A stretch of 64,000 bases of DNA from UKL13-3 sp943369665. Its GTDB lineage: Bacteria > Bacteroidota > Bacteroidia > UKL13-3. The translations under genes were made by a program, and so were the position numbers. Under the pieces are notes generated by a model. It searched no databases, had not been told where the DNA came from, and saw nothing but the letters and a program-made list of their open reading frames with translations. Below, piece after piece: positions 27,145 to 36,764 of this stretch. The stretch lies in assembly GCA_943369665.1 (NCBI GenBank), contig CALRNX020000008.1:1-64000 (forward strand), read 5' to 3'. Numbering within the stretch: the first letter of the stretch is position 1; each line of letters opens with the position of its first letter.

Positions 27145-27190
27145 GTTGGGGATTACCTCAACTTCATTTGGAACATCTGTTCCTTAAAGG

Positions 27191-28159
27191 CTACTCTCCC
27201 CTTCCGATCATTTTGCGTTCTTCCAATAATTTATGTTCATCAGCTATTGCTTTTTTGCGCTCATCATCTTTCATTTTCAAAGGTTTTAGCCCCGTTAAAT
27301 CCGGCTGCCCTGCATCTACCCAACATGTATACCAGATGCAGCCTACTGCCAGTACACTCTGGCGGATTCTCCGCTCCACCTGGTTGCCCAATAGTTGATT
27401 ATAAGCTTCCGCGTATGCTTTTGAATATACTTTCACTTGTGTTTGGCCTTTTTGCTCAAGCGTGTATTTTTGATCGGAAGGAAAAGAGGCATTGAGTTTT
27501 CGTTCAAAATCAAGTACCGAATCCTTGGCAGCAAAACTTCCTTCGCTGGCTTTCCATGCCAGGCCCAAAACATCATTTACATAGTAGGCACGGCCCACAA
27601 AAAAATCATACTCATCGCTAAACAATTCGGGCAACCGGGATTCCCAAAATCCATGGATACCATTTTGCCCGGTGAGTTGCCCGTTGTAATTTTCGGTGGC
27701 ATGCAAAGGCACATGGGCATCAGCAATATAATGCCCTATTTCGGCTGAGTTCTTTAATATTTTTTCGATATCCTTTTCTTTAAACGCTTCCGTTAAACGA
27801 TACCGCATCGTATTAATATGCCAAGGTACCGTTCCATAAGCATTCAGCGTATCTTCAGTGTATTTTGCAACAGCATCCTTCCAATATTTCGGAACGGTAT
27901 CAATGGGTGCATACACTTCGTAATGATCCAGGTCTACATAATGCCTCGGAGCTTCTTCGGGGACACTGTACCTGCGCTTATCGGGATCAACCGAATGATC
28001 GGTGATATACTCAATATTGTTTTTATAAAACAATAACAACGATTCAGGCAGGGTAAAAACAGCCATTCGGTTAACCAGCTTATGGCCAAAGAAACCCCAG
28101 GTATAGGCTCCTTGTGCACTCATGAAAATACAAATGAAAACCAGAATTATTTTTTTCAT
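27191..28159 (-). CDS. Exported S1/P1-nuclease / phospholipase C-like zinc enzyme
   Basis: The 322-residue product has a signal peptide ending before Trp21 (AYTWGFFGHKLVN). In the S1/P1 nuclease and phospholipase C superfamily the mature N-terminal Trp and nearby His bind zinc. Further zinc-ligand motifs are HYIADAHVPLHATENYNGQ and NGIHGFWESRLPE. It is therefore a periplasmic or secreted trinuclear-zinc hydrolase; whether it cuts nucleic acid or phospholipid cannot be told. The ATG at 28159 begins the signal, though the frame extends to 28180. Confidence 0.8.
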   Translation of the reverse strand: MKKIILVFICIFMSAQGAYTWGFFGHKLVNRMAVFTLPESLLLFYKNNIEYITDHSVDPDKRRYSVPEEAPRHYVDLDHYEVYAPIDTVPKYWKDAVAKYTEDTLNAYGTVPWHINTMRYRLTEAFKEKDIEKILKNSAEIGHYIADAHVPLHATENYNGQLTGQNGIHGFWESRLPELFSDEYDFFVGRAYYVNDVLGLAWKASEGSFAAKDSVLDFERKLNASFPSDQKYTLEQKGQTQVKVYSKAYAEAYNQLLGNQVERRIRQSVLAVGCIWYTCWVDAGQPDLTGLKPLKMKDDERKKAIADEHKLLEERKMIGRGE

Positions 28160-28322
28160 AGGACTAAGGTAAGCAATCAATATAAACAGAAAGTAAATTT
28201 TAAGACTTGATAATCAAGCCCCTAATTTACACCACCTCAAATATACAATCCCGTTTAAACGTTTAGGCACAATTATTTCGTAAGGAATACAAATCAATTG
28301 TTTTACCCTTAATACAAAACTT

Positions 28323-28409
28323 ATGAAAACAATAACTTTTTCGTGGCCAATGATCACATTCCGTGTCGTGTTACTATTAACCCTCGTGATTGCTGCCATC
28401 GCTTCGTAA
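28323..28409 (+). CDS. Possible 28-residue membrane peptide
   Basis: An ATG-started frame encodes MKTITFSWPMITFRVVLL followed by a hydrophobic stretch ending AAIAS. It would be a single-span peptide. It is the only coding-like feature in the 340-base gap before the HPP gene. There is no terminator or comparative support. Confidence 0.25.
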   Translation: MKTITFSWPMITFRVVLLLTLVIAAIAS

Positions 28410-28520
28410 CGTATCAGGTAAACTCAAAAATAATGCAGGCATCATACCTCCAATCTTATAGAGAGATGTATGTTTGCATAAAGAAGTGGTTTTACTGTTT
28501 CGAAATGATGAACCAATAAG

Positions 28521-29120
28521 ATGGTAAAAAAAACGATCAGGCGTGGGCTTAGGGTTTCTAAATACATTATGTACAAGGAAACATTGGTTGACTACAAAGA
28601 ACAGTTGTGGTCATTCATTGGTGCATTTGTAGGAATCGGGTTGATCGCTTTTTGCCAGAGTAAATTACTTCTGCATTCGGAAAACGTATTGCTCATCGGT
28701 TCTTTTGGCGCATCCAGTGTATTGGTTTATGGAGCCATTCAAAGTCCATTGGCACAACCCCGAAACCTGGTGGGGGGACATTTTGTTTCAGCGCTTATCG
28801 GTGTTACCGTATTCCAACTACTTCCCGATATTATCTGGATAACCGCTCCCCTGGCCGTGGCACTTTCAATCGTGTGCATGCAAATAACAAAAACCTTACA
28901 TCCACCCGGTGGTGCAACTGCGTTGATCGCGGTGATTGGTTCTGAAAAAATTAAAGCGCTGGGATATTTTTATGTATTGTCGCCAGTATTATCGGGTTCG
29001 TTGATCTTGCTGGGTGTGGCATTGGTGTTTAATAATATGACCTCACATCGCTCCTACCCAACCCATAAAACATTTACGCACTACCTCCAGCGTGTGTTGC
29101 TTCAAACAAAATCCAAGTAA
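28521..29120 (+). CDS. HPP family integral membrane protein
   Basis: This 199-residue protein has four to five membrane spans and the family signature LHPPGGATALIAVIGS (HPP motif, PF04982). Some HPP proteins transport nitrite in plastids and cyanobacteria; a transport role here is inference. The in-frame ATG at 28569 (MYKETLVDYKEQLW) is an alternative start. The gene ends 8 bases before the stop of the convergent histidine kinase gene. Confidence 0.85.
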   Translation: MVKKTIRRGLRVSKYIMYKETLVDYKEQLWSFIGAFVGIGLIAFCQSKLLLHSENVLLIGSFGASSVLVYGAIQSPLAQPRNLVGGHFVSALIGVTVFQLLPDIIWITAPLAVALSIVCMQITKTLHPPGGATALIAVIGSEKIKALGYFYVLSPVLSGSLILLGVALVFNNMTSHRSYPTHKTFTHYLQRVLLQTKSK

Positions 29121-29128
29121 AACCTTTC

Positions 29129-30181
29129 TTAATTGCCTCCGGCTTTTTTCAATGTAAAACCAAAGGTTGTGCCTTGTCCTACCTGGCTGCGAACGTTAAT
29201 GGATTGATTATGTGCTTCGATAATATGTTTCACAATAGCCAATCCCAAACCGGTTCCACCCGGACCACTTTCGCGGGCACGGCTTTTATCCACCCGGTAA
29301 AAACGTTCGAAAATGCGCGATAAATGATCCTGCTCCATCCCTTCGCCATTATCACCGATTTCAATCAGGATGTTTTCATCCATATCGTAATAAGCTGCCG
29401 TGGTCGTGCCAAATTCTTTTCCATATTTAATGGCGTTGAGCACAAGATTCACCAATACCTGTCGGATGCGGTAACGATCGGCCAATACATAAAAAGGTCT
29501 ATTGCAACCATCTTTGATGATCAAAGAAATACCTCTTTCTTTGGCTCGTACTTCAAGCTGCTCGTAAATATCTTTCACCAAAAGATTAATGTCAAAACGC
29601 TCAGGTTCCATGTTTAACTCACCCGATTCGAGTTGAGAGATTGCCAATAGATCAGCAACCAGGTCACTCAGCCTGTCGGCACTCTTAGCCGCTTTTTGCA
29701 AAAACCTCACATTTACCTCTGGGTCATCAATGGCCCCATCAATCAGTGTATGAATATATCCCTGGATATTAAAAATGGGCGTTTTCAGTTCGTGGGAAAC
29801 ATTTCCAAGGAACTCTTTCCTGAACTCAACTAATTTTTTCAACTCATCCATCTGCTCTTTTTGATCACGTGCCCAGTTGATCACCTCCTTGTTCATATTG
29901 GTGATGGGATCCGTTTTCCAATCAAAATTGCTCAGCTTGGCATCATACTTTTGCGTTTTGAGACTATGAATGGTTTTGTAGATGAGCTTAATTTTTTTGT
30001 AAATAAAATACTCGAGGGAATAAAAGAAAAGGACAAATGAAAAAAGCAACGTAACACCAGCGGCAGTAAGTGCAATCGTATAGTCGTAGTTATCGAGTAT
30101 CCAGGTTGTAAGTCCTACAAAAAGCGATAAAATACCGGCAATAATAAGCGCAATGAAAACTGGCTTTGGGTTTCTGATCAT
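29129..30181 (-). CDS. Sensor histidine kinase (PhoR-like)
   Basis: This 350-residue kinase has two N-terminal membrane spans (about 8-30 and 36-56) with almost no periplasmic loop, then a HisKA dimerisation domain with phospho-accepting His130 (GNVSHELKTPIFNIQGY), and an ATPase domain with N box (LVNLVLNAIKYG), G1 (IGDNGEGM), F box (FERFYRVDKSR) and G2 (GGTGLGLAIVK). It overlaps its response regulator gene by 4 bases, so the pair is translationally coupled. The signal is unknown; the order and domain type resemble PhoB/PhoR. Confidence 0.92.
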   Translation of the reverse strand: MIRNPKPVFIALIIAGILSLFVGLTTWILDNYDYTIALTAAGVTLLFSFVLFFYSLEYFIYKKIKLIYKTIHSLKTQKYDAKLSNFDWKTDPITNMNKEVINWARDQKEQMDELKKLVEFRKEFLGNVSHELKTPIFNIQGYIHTLIDGAIDDPEVNVRFLQKAAKSADRLSDLVADLLAISQLESGELNMEPERFDINLLVKDIYEQLEVRAKERGISLIIKDGCNRPFYVLADRYRIRQVLVNLVLNAIKYGKEFGTTTAAYYDMDENILIEIGDNGEGMEQDHLSRIFERFYRVDKSRARESGPGGTGLGLAIVKHIIEAHNQSINVRSQVGQGTTFGFTLKKAGGN

Positions 30182-30855
30182 AGTTCAAATTTATAACCTA
30201 CACCTTTCACCGTTCCGATATAAGCATCACCCAATTTTTCACGTAATTTACGAATATGCACATCAATCGTTCTGTCCACAACCAACACCTCATCACCCCA
30301 TACTTTTTCAAGGATAAATTCGCGGGTAAATACTTTCCCCGGTTTGCCAGCCAATAAAAACAATAATTCAAACTCTTTACGGGCCAATTGTATTTTCTGG
30401 GTTCCGCGGTAAACCAAAAATGTTTCCCTGTCAATGATCAGATCACCAACTGTTAACTTGGCTTCTGCAACATCTTTATTTTTTCTGCGCAAGATGGCAC
30501 TGATACGGCTGTTGAGCACACGTGGTTTGATGGGTTTTGCGATATAGTCATCTGCGCCTGCATTAAATCCTGCAATCTCTGAATATTCCTCCGAACGTGC
30601 CGTTAAAAATACAATGAACGTATCTGCAAAACTCGAATCCGCTTTCATCAACTTGCACGCTTCGATACCATCCATTACAGGCATCATTACATCCAGCAGG
30701 ATCAAGTCGGGTTTTATCTTTTTACCTACAGTAATTGCCTCCTGCCCATTATGAGCAAGGTGTACTTCGTATCCTTCTTTCTTTAGATTGTACTGAATGA
30801 ATTCCAGGATATCATTTTCATCATCTACAACTAAAATTTTGAATGGGTTTTCCAT
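30178..30855 (-). CDS. OmpR/PhoB-family response regulator
   Basis: This 225-residue protein has a receiver domain with acidic pocket D11-D12 and phospho-acceptor D55 (LILLDVMMP), a conserved Lys in YIAKPIKP, and a C-terminal winged helix (FELLFLLAGKPGKVFTREFILEKVWGDEVLVVDRTIDVHIRKLREKLG). It binds DNA when phosphorylated by the adjacent kinase. The target genes are not known. Confidence 0.93.
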   Translation of the reverse strand: MENPFKILVVDDENDILEFIQYNLKKEGYEVHLAHNGQEAITVGKKIKPDLILLDVMMPVMDGIEACKLMKADSSFADTFIVFLTARSEEYSEIAGFNAGADDYIAKPIKPRVLNSRISAILRRKNKDVAEAKLTVGDLIIDRETFLVYRGTQKIQLARKEFELLFLLAGKPGKVFTREFILEKVWGDEVLVVDRTIDVHIRKLREKLGDAYIGTVKGVGYKFEL

Positions 30856-30970
30856 GTATTATTTTTTTGGTAACATTCGGTTAATCCTATAAGTTCAATA
30901 TTAAGTAATGTTTAACAAATTGTTAAGAGCCGCCTGAAGATTGTTGATAATTGGGCAAATCTTTAAACCA

Positions 30971-30998
30971 AAAAGACGCTTTAGAGAAAGCGTCTTTT
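30971..30998 (-). terminator. Hairpin terminator after the ABC-F gene
   Basis: AAAAGACGCTTT pairs with AAAGCGTCTTTT around the tetraloop AGAG, a strong symmetrical terminator in the 176-base gap. Confidence 0.88.
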
Positions 30999-31031
30999 CA
31001 GTTATATTCATAAAAAAAGTGTACACCAAAA

Positions 31032-32660
31032 CTATGCAGTAACCGAACCGTACATTGCAGCACGTTGTTCTTTTACCCTTTCATCTTCCAGGTATTCATC
31101 GTAAGTCATGCGTTTGTCAATAACACCATTGGGTGTAATTTCGATAATACGGTTGGCGATACTTTGCGTGAATGTATGGTCATGCGAAGAGAAGATCGCG
31201 ATATGTTTCCAGTCTTTCAACGCGTTGTTAAATGCTTCAATGGTTTCCAAATCGAGGTGATTGGTCGGCTCATCCAGCAACAAACAATTGGCATTGGTTA
31301 ACATCATACGGCTCACCATACAACGAACTTTTTCCCCTCCGCTCAGTACATTCGATTTTTTAAATACTTCTTCGCCACTGAACAACATTTTACCCAAAAA
31401 TCCACGGATATACGTTTCATCTTTTTCAGCAGAAAACTGGCGCAACCAATCTACCAAATTGTAATCGGCTGTAAAAAAATGGTGGTTCTCATTGGGCAAA
31501 TAGGAACGGGTAATGGTTTGTCCCCAAACGTACTCCCCGGAAGTAGCCTTTTCTTCTTCGGCAATAATTTGAAAGAATGAGGTAATAGCCAAATGATCTT
31601 TAGATAAGATTGCCACCTTATCACCTTTATCCAACGTGAATGTTATATCTTTAAACAATACGGTTCCATCATCCAGTTTTTTGGTAAGGTCTTCAACGCG
31701 CAATACCTGGTCACCACAATCGCGGTTGGGTGTAAAAATAATACCCGGATATTTACGTGTTGATGGTTGAATTTCATCCACCACCAATTTCTCCAACAAT
31801 TTTTTACGGCTGGTTGCCTGGCGCGATTTGGAAGCATTTGCACTAAAACGTGCCACAAAATCCTGCAACTCCTTACGTTTATCTTCCACCTTTTTGTTTT
31901 GGTCGGAACGCTGGCGTAATGCCAACTGACTGCTTTCATACCAAAACGAATAGTTACCGGTATACAACTGGATCTTTCCAAAATCAATATCGGCCACATG
32001 TGTACACACAGCATCCAAAAAGTGCCTGTCGTGGCTTACTACGATCACCGTGTTTTGAAAATCGGCAAGAAAATTTTCCAACCATGCAATGGTTTCAACG
32101 TCCAAATCATTGGTCGGCTCATCCAACAATAAAATATCGGGGTTACCGAATAATGCCTGAGCCAGCAATACACGAACTTTTTCTTTACCACCCAACTCAC
32201 TCATCAATTTATAATGCAGTTCCTCTTTCACACCCAAATCGCTTAACAATCCGGCTGCATCGCTCTCAGCATTCCAACCTTCCATTTCGGCAAACAATCC
32301 TTCTAGCTCTCCTACTCTTTCACCATCAGCATCGCTAAAATCTGGCTTTGCATAAATGGCATCTTTTTCTTCCATTATTTTCCAAAGCTTCTTATTTCCC
32401 ATAATTACGGTTTGCAATACCGGAAACGCATCAAACTCAAAGTGATTTTGTTTCAACACACTCATACGCTCACCGGGAGTAATGGAAACACTGCCCGTGC
32501 TCGGATCGATTTCGCCCGAAAGAATTTTTAAGAACGTTGATTTTCCTGCGCCATTGGCTCCAATCACACCATAACAATTGCCCGGAGAGAACTTAACATT
32601 CACATCCTCAAACAATACACGCTTGCCGTAGCGCAACGAAAGATTTCCTACTGAGATCAT
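31032..32660 (-). CDS. ABC-F family ATPase (YbiT/YkpA type)
   Basis: This 542-residue protein has two nucleotide-binding domains, no membrane domain and a charged linker (about 230-300), the layout of ABC-F proteins that bind the ribosomal E site. NBD1 has Walker A GANGAGKST (34-42) and Walker B LLLDEPTNDLD. NBD2 has signature LSGGEKVR and Walker B LLLDEPTNHLD, but its Walker A position reads ILSKDHLAITSFF, without the Gly-Lys-Ser/Thr. The NBD1 signature is SELGGKEKVR. Both deviations fit the YkpA/YbiT subgroup. It is probably a translation factor and not a resistance protein, which cannot be proven here. Confidence 0.9.
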   Translation of the reverse strand: MISVGNLSLRYGKRVLFEDVNVKFSPGNCYGVIGANGAGKSTFLKILSGEIDPSTGSVSITPGERMSVLKQNHFEFDAFPVLQTVIMGNKKLWKIMEEKDAIYAKPDFSDADGERVGELEGLFAEMEGWNAESDAAGLLSDLGVKEELHYKLMSELGGKEKVRVLLAQALFGNPDILLLDEPTNDLDVETIAWLENFLADFQNTVIVVSHDRHFLDAVCTHVADIDFGKIQLYTGNYSFWYESSQLALRQRSDQNKKVEDKRKELQDFVARFSANASKSRQATSRKKLLEKLVVDEIQPSTRKYPGIIFTPNRDCGDQVLRVEDLTKKLDDGTVLFKDITFTLDKGDKVAILSKDHLAITSFFQIIAEEEKATSGEYVWGQTITRSYLPNENHHFFTADYNLVDWLRQFSAEKDETYIRGFLGKMLFSGEEVFKKSNVLSGGEKVRCMVSRMMLTNANCLLLDEPTNHLDLETIEAFNNALKDWKHIAIFSSHDHTFTQSIANRIIEITPNGVIDKRMTYDEYLEDERVKEQRAAMYGSVTA

Positions 32661-32798
32661 TAGCTTTTAAAATTGAGGGGCGAAAGTACGGAAATTATCG
32701 GAGTTAAATTGATGATATCGAACAGTTTTCTGTTAACAGAGTTTGATCATCAGGATTTATGAAAAAAATGCCTGCTTCTATGACCCACGAACGATGAA

Positions 32799-33050
32799 CT
32801 ATAAACCGGACTTCTTCTTCCTCGCCTTCACAATATACTTCAAATATATTCCTTCAACTTTGGTTCGGGCCCAGGGCGTTTTGCGCAAAAAAGTCAAGCT
32901 TGATTTGATGCTTGGGTTGTTCTTAAAACAATTCACATTTACCTCATCAGCCAAAAACTCCCAGCAGTACGTATCCACCAACTCGGTGAGCATTTGTTCA
33001 AGTTTGATCCCATGTAAAGGATTGTTTTTTTGTTCTGTCTTTTCTTCCAT
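32799..33050 (-). CDS. VF530 family (DUF2132) DNA-binding protein
   Basis: The 83-residue protein contains NPLHGIKLEQMLTELVDTY and NNPSIKSSLTFLRKTPWARTKVEGIYL, the diagnostic pattern of VF530, a small helical fold with reported DNA-binding similarity. It lies 7 bases after the LOG-family gene and is likely cotranscribed with it. Confidence 0.88.
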   Translation of the reverse strand: MEEKTEQKNNPLHGIKLEQMLTELVDTYCWEFLADEVNVNCFKNNPSIKSSLTFLRKTPWARTKVEGIYLKYIVKARKKKSGL

Positions 33051-33057
33051 CTCCCGA

Positions 33058-33825
33058 TTATTTCCATTTAAAAAATTCGCCCAACCACCTGCTTTGTCTC
33101 ATGCGCCTGGCTTTTTTCAAACCAAACTTAGCGATCGCATATTTACGTAAATGTTCAACGGCCTCTTCGACCGAATCTGTCACCAGCACATTTTCTTTGA
33201 TATCTGTTTCAGAAACGGTTTTATTGGTGATCATATCATTGGTTAAAGCGATCAGATTTTTCCAATACTCTCTTCCAAAAAGAATCACCGGGAACTCTCT
33301 TATCTTACCTGTCTGGATCAAGGTTAGTGCTTCAAACATTTCGTCCATCGTACCCCAACCACCCGGCATGATCACAAATGCATATGAGTATTTTAGCAAC
33401 AAGGTTTTGCGCACAAAAAAATACTTAAACTCGATGGATTGTTGCACATACGGGTTTTCCTTTTGCTCGTGGGGCAACATGATATTGCAACCAATGGAAC
33501 GTCCACCTACTTCGAAAGCACCACGATTAGCCGCTTCCATAATGCCCGGACCACCACCAGTGATAATGGTAAAACCCAATTTGCTGATTTCGGCCCCCAT
33601 TTCGCGAGCCTTAATATAATACGGATGGTCATCGGTAAACCGTGCACTGCCAAATACGGTGACACAGGGTCCAATAAAATGTAATTTCCGGAATGCGCGA
33701 ATGAATTCAAAAAATACTTTGAAAGCAAAACGGAACTCGCGAAACCTTGAGCGCGGTCCTTCTAAAAATCGTCTTTCCGAGTGGGCTACCTTTTCACGGA
33801 GCGCAGTTATCTTTTGTTTAGCCAT
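33058..33825 (-). CDS. LOG family (TIGR00730) nucleotide phosphoribohydrolase-like protein
   Basis: This 255-residue Rossmann-like protein has the two family motifs TIITGGGPGIMEAANRGAFEVGG and PGGWGTMDEMFEALTLIQ (PGGxGTxxE). LOG proteins cleave cytokinin riboside 5'-monophosphates or related nucleotides; most bacterial members have no known physiological substrate. A basic N-terminal extension (RRFLEGPRSRFREFRFAFKVFFEF) precedes the domain, as in the longer family members. Confidence 0.88.
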   Translation of the reverse strand: MAKQKITALREKVAHSERRFLEGPRSRFREFRFAFKVFFEFIRAFRKLHFIGPCVTVFGSARFTDDHPYYIKAREMGAEISKLGFTIITGGGPGIMEAANRGAFEVGGRSIGCNIMLPHEQKENPYVQQSIEFKYFFVRKTLLLKYSYAFVIMPGGWGTMDEMFEALTLIQTGKIREFPVILFGREYWKNLIALTNDMITNKTVSETDIKENVLVTDSVEEAVEHLRKYAIAKFGLKKARRMRQSRWLGEFFKWK

Positions 33826-33966
33826 TGTTCAAAGTAATACTAAATATGATGTAAAAGGAACAGTTGCCTTGTATTTTTTAACTCCAATCCTACCACTCAT
33901 ATTATAAGCTGAATCAATAAAAAATGCTTTACCGGAAGAATAAACTACCTTCACCAAAAAAAAACG

Positions 33967-34392
33967 ATGAATAAAGGCGGGCCCATCATTATCATTGAAG
34001 ACGATTTGGAAGATCAGGAAATTTTCACCGAAATTTTCAAAGAGTTAAATTATCAAAACGAACTCATTTTTTTTAATGAAGGCGAAAAAGCGCTGGAGTA
34101 CCTGACATCAACCAAGATTGAGCCTTTCATCATTTTTTCCGATATCAATATGCCAAAACTGAATGGTATGGAGTTGCGGGAAAAAGTGCATGAAAACGAA
34201 GACCTCCGAATCAAATCAATTCCATACTTATTCTTTTCGACCAGCGCGGAACAAAAACATGTTGTTGATGCTTACTCCAAATCCATACAAGGATTTTTTG
34301 TTAAGCCTTCAAACTATGGTGAAATAAAAGAAACACTCAAAACCATTGTAAGTTATTGGCAAACATGTGTGTCGCCCAACTATGTTAAATAA
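33967..34392 (+). CDS. Single-domain response regulator (CheY/Rcp1-like)
   Basis: This 141-residue receiver domain has acidic residues E11-D12-D13, phospho-acceptor D59 (IIFSDINMPKLNG) and Lys113 (GFFVKPSN), with no output domain. It resembles Rcp1-type regulators that relay phosphate from bacteriophytochrome-like or hybrid kinases. No kinase is adjacent. It is transcribed alone and converges on hppD. Confidence 0.88.
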   Translation: MNKGGPIIIIEDDLEDQEIFTEIFKELNYQNELIFFNEGEKALEYLTSTKIEPFIIFSDINMPKLNGMELREKVHENEDLRIKSIPYLFFSTSAEQKHVVDAYSKSIQGFFVKPSNYGEIKETLKTIVSYWQTCVSPNYVK

Positions 34393-34430
34393 ACAGCATT
34401 ATACCTGGTAAATCAGAATTGTTGTTTACA

Positions 34431-34460
34431 AAAAAAACGCCCGACATACATCGGGCGTTT
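34431..34460. terminator. Bidirectional hairpin terminator
   Basis: AAACGCCCGA (34435-34444) pairs with TCGGGCGTTT (34451-34460), between the convergent receiver gene and hppD. Confidence 0.85.
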
Positions 34461-34481
34461 CCAGTTTATTAAAAGTGAAAA

Positions 34482-35612
34482 TTATAAATTTCCCCTGATC
34501 TCTTGTTCTCTTTCCAATGCTTCGAACAATGCTTTAAAGTTTCCTTTACCAAAACTTTTTGCTCCCTTGCGTTGAATAATTTCGAAGAACATGGTTGGTC
34601 TGTCTTCTACCGGTTTTGAGAACAACTGCAACAAATATCCTTCATCGTCTCTGTCCACCAAAATACCTAATTCTTTTAACGGCTCAATATCTTCTTCAAT
34701 TTTACCCACGCGGTCAAATAGATCTTCATAGTAGCTACTTGGTACTTTTAAGAATTCAACACCACGGCTCATCAGATCACGCACGGTAGCAACAATATCC
34801 TTGGTTGCAATGGCAATATGTTGAACACCTTCGCCCTCATAAAAATCCAAATATTCTTCAACCTGCGATTTCTTTTTACCTTCAGCAGGTTCGTTGATCG
34901 GGAATTTTACATAACCGTTTCCATTGCTCATTACCTTGCTCATCAAAGCAGAGTATTCAGTTGAAATATCGTTATCGTCAAACGACAAAATATTGCGGAA
35001 ACCCATTACATCTTCGTACCATTTCACCCAAGGATTCATTTGGTTCCACCCCACATTTCCCACGCAATGATCTACGTACAATAAACCTGTTGGTGCCGGG
35101 TTGTAATCTGTTTTCCACTCCACAAAACCGGGCATAAATACACCATTGTAGTTTTTGCGTTCAATAAACAAATGTTCAACTTCGCCATACGTTTTAATAC
35201 CACTCATGCGCACTTCACCGTTGTTATCGGTTAATGTCTTTGGCTGCAATGAAGCAACACCTCCACGTTTGGTGGTTTGTTCAAATGCATCGTATGCATC
35301 ATCTACCCATAATGCCAGATATTTCACACCATCACCATGTTTGCGGTGGTGTTCGGCAATAGGGCTGTCACTTTTTAAAGGTGAGGTAAGAACCAGGCGC
35401 ATTTTGTTTTGCACCAATACATATGAAGCACGATCCTTTAATCCGGTTTCAGGGCCTGCATAGGCAAGGCTTTGGAAACCAAATGCTGTTTTATAATAAT
35501 GCGCAGCTTGTTTGGCATTGCCCACCCACAACTCAACGTAATCTGTTCCGTTGAGCGGCAAAAAGTCCGCAGTAGTCGGCAATATTTCTTTTGTTTTGTC
35601 AAGTACTTCCAT
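34482..35612 (-). CDS. hppD: 4-hydroxyphenylpyruvate dioxygenase
   Basis: This 376-residue Fe(II) enzyme converts 4-hydroxyphenylpyruvate to homogentisate in tyrosine catabolism. The two-domain vicinal-oxygen-chelate fold is visible, and the iron ligands are H182 (VDHCVGNV), H265 (GVQHIAIAT) and E344 (FFEIIQRKG). The C-terminal helix region (GKGNFKALFEALEREQ) is normal. The product is used by homogentisate dioxygenase, encoded about 1.2 kb upstream on the same strand. Confidence 0.97.
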   Translation of the reverse strand: MEVLDKTKEILPTTADFLPLNGTDYVELWVGNAKQAAHYYKTAFGFQSLAYAGPETGLKDRASYVLVQNKMRLVLTSPLKSDSPIAEHHRKHGDGVKYLALWVDDAYDAFEQTTKRGGVASLQPKTLTDNNGEVRMSGIKTYGEVEHLFIERKNYNGVFMPGFVEWKTDYNPAPTGLLYVDHCVGNVGWNQMNPWVKWYEDVMGFRNILSFDDNDISTEYSALMSKVMSNGNGYVKFPINEPAEGKKKSQVEEYLDFYEGEGVQHIAIATKDIVATVRDLMSRGVEFLKVPSSYYEDLFDRVGKIEEDIEPLKELGILVDRDDEGYLLQLFSKPVEDRPTMFFEIIQRKGAKSFGKGNFKALFEALEREQEIRGNL

Positions 35613-35705
35613 AGTTATCGTTTTTTACTATTTACGAAAATCGATTTTTTTGCCACATTACCGGCATGACAATTATCACAATGGACAAGGCTTTGACAAA
35701 AGTCA

Positions 35706-36710
35706 TCACTGTATGAAGCGGTATTCTTTCATCACACGAACACCCAATAACCCGTCTTCAAATTGATAAATGATATGCTCGCAGTTCCACATGATATCTA
35801 ATGAGCTAAAGACTCTAATCCCTACGTATTCATCGTACTTCCCACCTTTCAAATTGATCATCGTACTTTTTTCATGCCCTCTTCTCGATACATATTCAAC
35901 ACTCCTAAATTCATATTCTTCAATCGTTGGTTTATCACTTCCATAGTAATTTATACAGAACATGATATTGATTAGCAATGGCAAAATAACGGCTGCATTA
36001 AACAATCGAATATTGTTTTCTTTCTTCTTAAAAAACAAAAAATAACCACACAATATGACCACAGGAAATATCGCCAAAGAATATTCCAAGGGGATCAAGG
36101 TATTCATCACCACTTTAAAAATAAGGTAGATATTGGCCACACTTAAGATCATAAACCGGAAAAAATAGGTTTCCACCAAACTCATCAATGCGAGCCATAA
36201 TTGTGCCGGTTGAAAAAAGTGTTTGATATACCCAAAAATAGGGCGACCAATTGCCAGCAAAAACAGCAAGCCAAGAATCAATCCTGTAAACTCATAAAAA
36301 TTGGCAAGAATAAATGGTACAGCCACCAACATGCTACAAGCAAATAAAAACAACAAATGATTTAGAATAATATTGAGTGCATTGAGGGTTTGTGCAGCTT
36401 CTGTTTTTTCAAACTCCTCATAACGCATCCGGGCATATTCCCTCGCTCTCTGTTTAGCCTCCTCGCGTTTGGCATTGGCCGTGTGCTCCGATTGTTGAAA
36501 TGCGGAGACGTATCGTTTGAATGGATTCGATTTTTCTTCAATCAACAATTCATATGCTTCGGTTAATTCAACAAACTGCTGTGATGCATCCGGGGCATCA
36601 TTCTTATCAGGATGCAATAAGAAGGCCTTGGCCCGATAAGCTTTTTTAATCTCATCAATGGTTGCAGTTGCCGGTACACCTAAAATTTGATACGAAGATT
36701 CTGAAGTCAT
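35706..36710 (-). CDS. Membrane-anchored J-domain protein
   Basis: The 334-residue protein begins with a J domain (SSYQILGVPATATIDEIKKAYRAKAFLLHPDKND, HPD motif intact), continues with a charged helix (KREEAKQRAREYARMRYEEFEK), and then has five or so hydrophobic segments (LLFLFACSMLVAVPFILANFY, GLILGLLFLLAIG, LAIFPVVILCGYFLFF, AVILPLLINIMFCI) and a soluble C-terminus. A J domain recruits and stimulates DnaK, so this protein may bring DnaK to the membrane; the client is unknown. The ATG at 36710 (MTSESSYQI) is chosen over 36761. Confidence 0.82.
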   Translation of the reverse strand: MTSESSYQILGVPATATIDEIKKAYRAKAFLLHPDKNDAPDASQQFVELTEAYELLIEEKSNPFKRYVSAFQQSEHTANAKREEAKQRAREYARMRYEEFEKTEAAQTLNALNIILNHLLFLFACSMLVAVPFILANFYEFTGLILGLLFLLAIGRPIFGYIKHFFQPAQLWLALMSLVETYFFRFMILSVANIYLIFKVVMNTLIPLEYSLAIFPVVILCGYFLFFKKKENNIRLFNAAVILPLLINIMFCINYYGSDKPTIEEYEFRSVEYVSRRGHEKSTMINLKGGKYDEYVGIRVFSSLDIMWNCEHIIYQFEDGLLGVRVMKEYRFIQ

Positions 36711-36764
36711 GAAAGGGCAAGTTATGCGTTTGCCTGTACTCAACAAAAAACCATTACACAAAAA

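Noticed and set aside
27072..27190. dnaN upstream region as a replication origin
   Set aside because: Only one DnaA box, no box cluster, no AT-rich unwinding element and no dnaA gene beside it.
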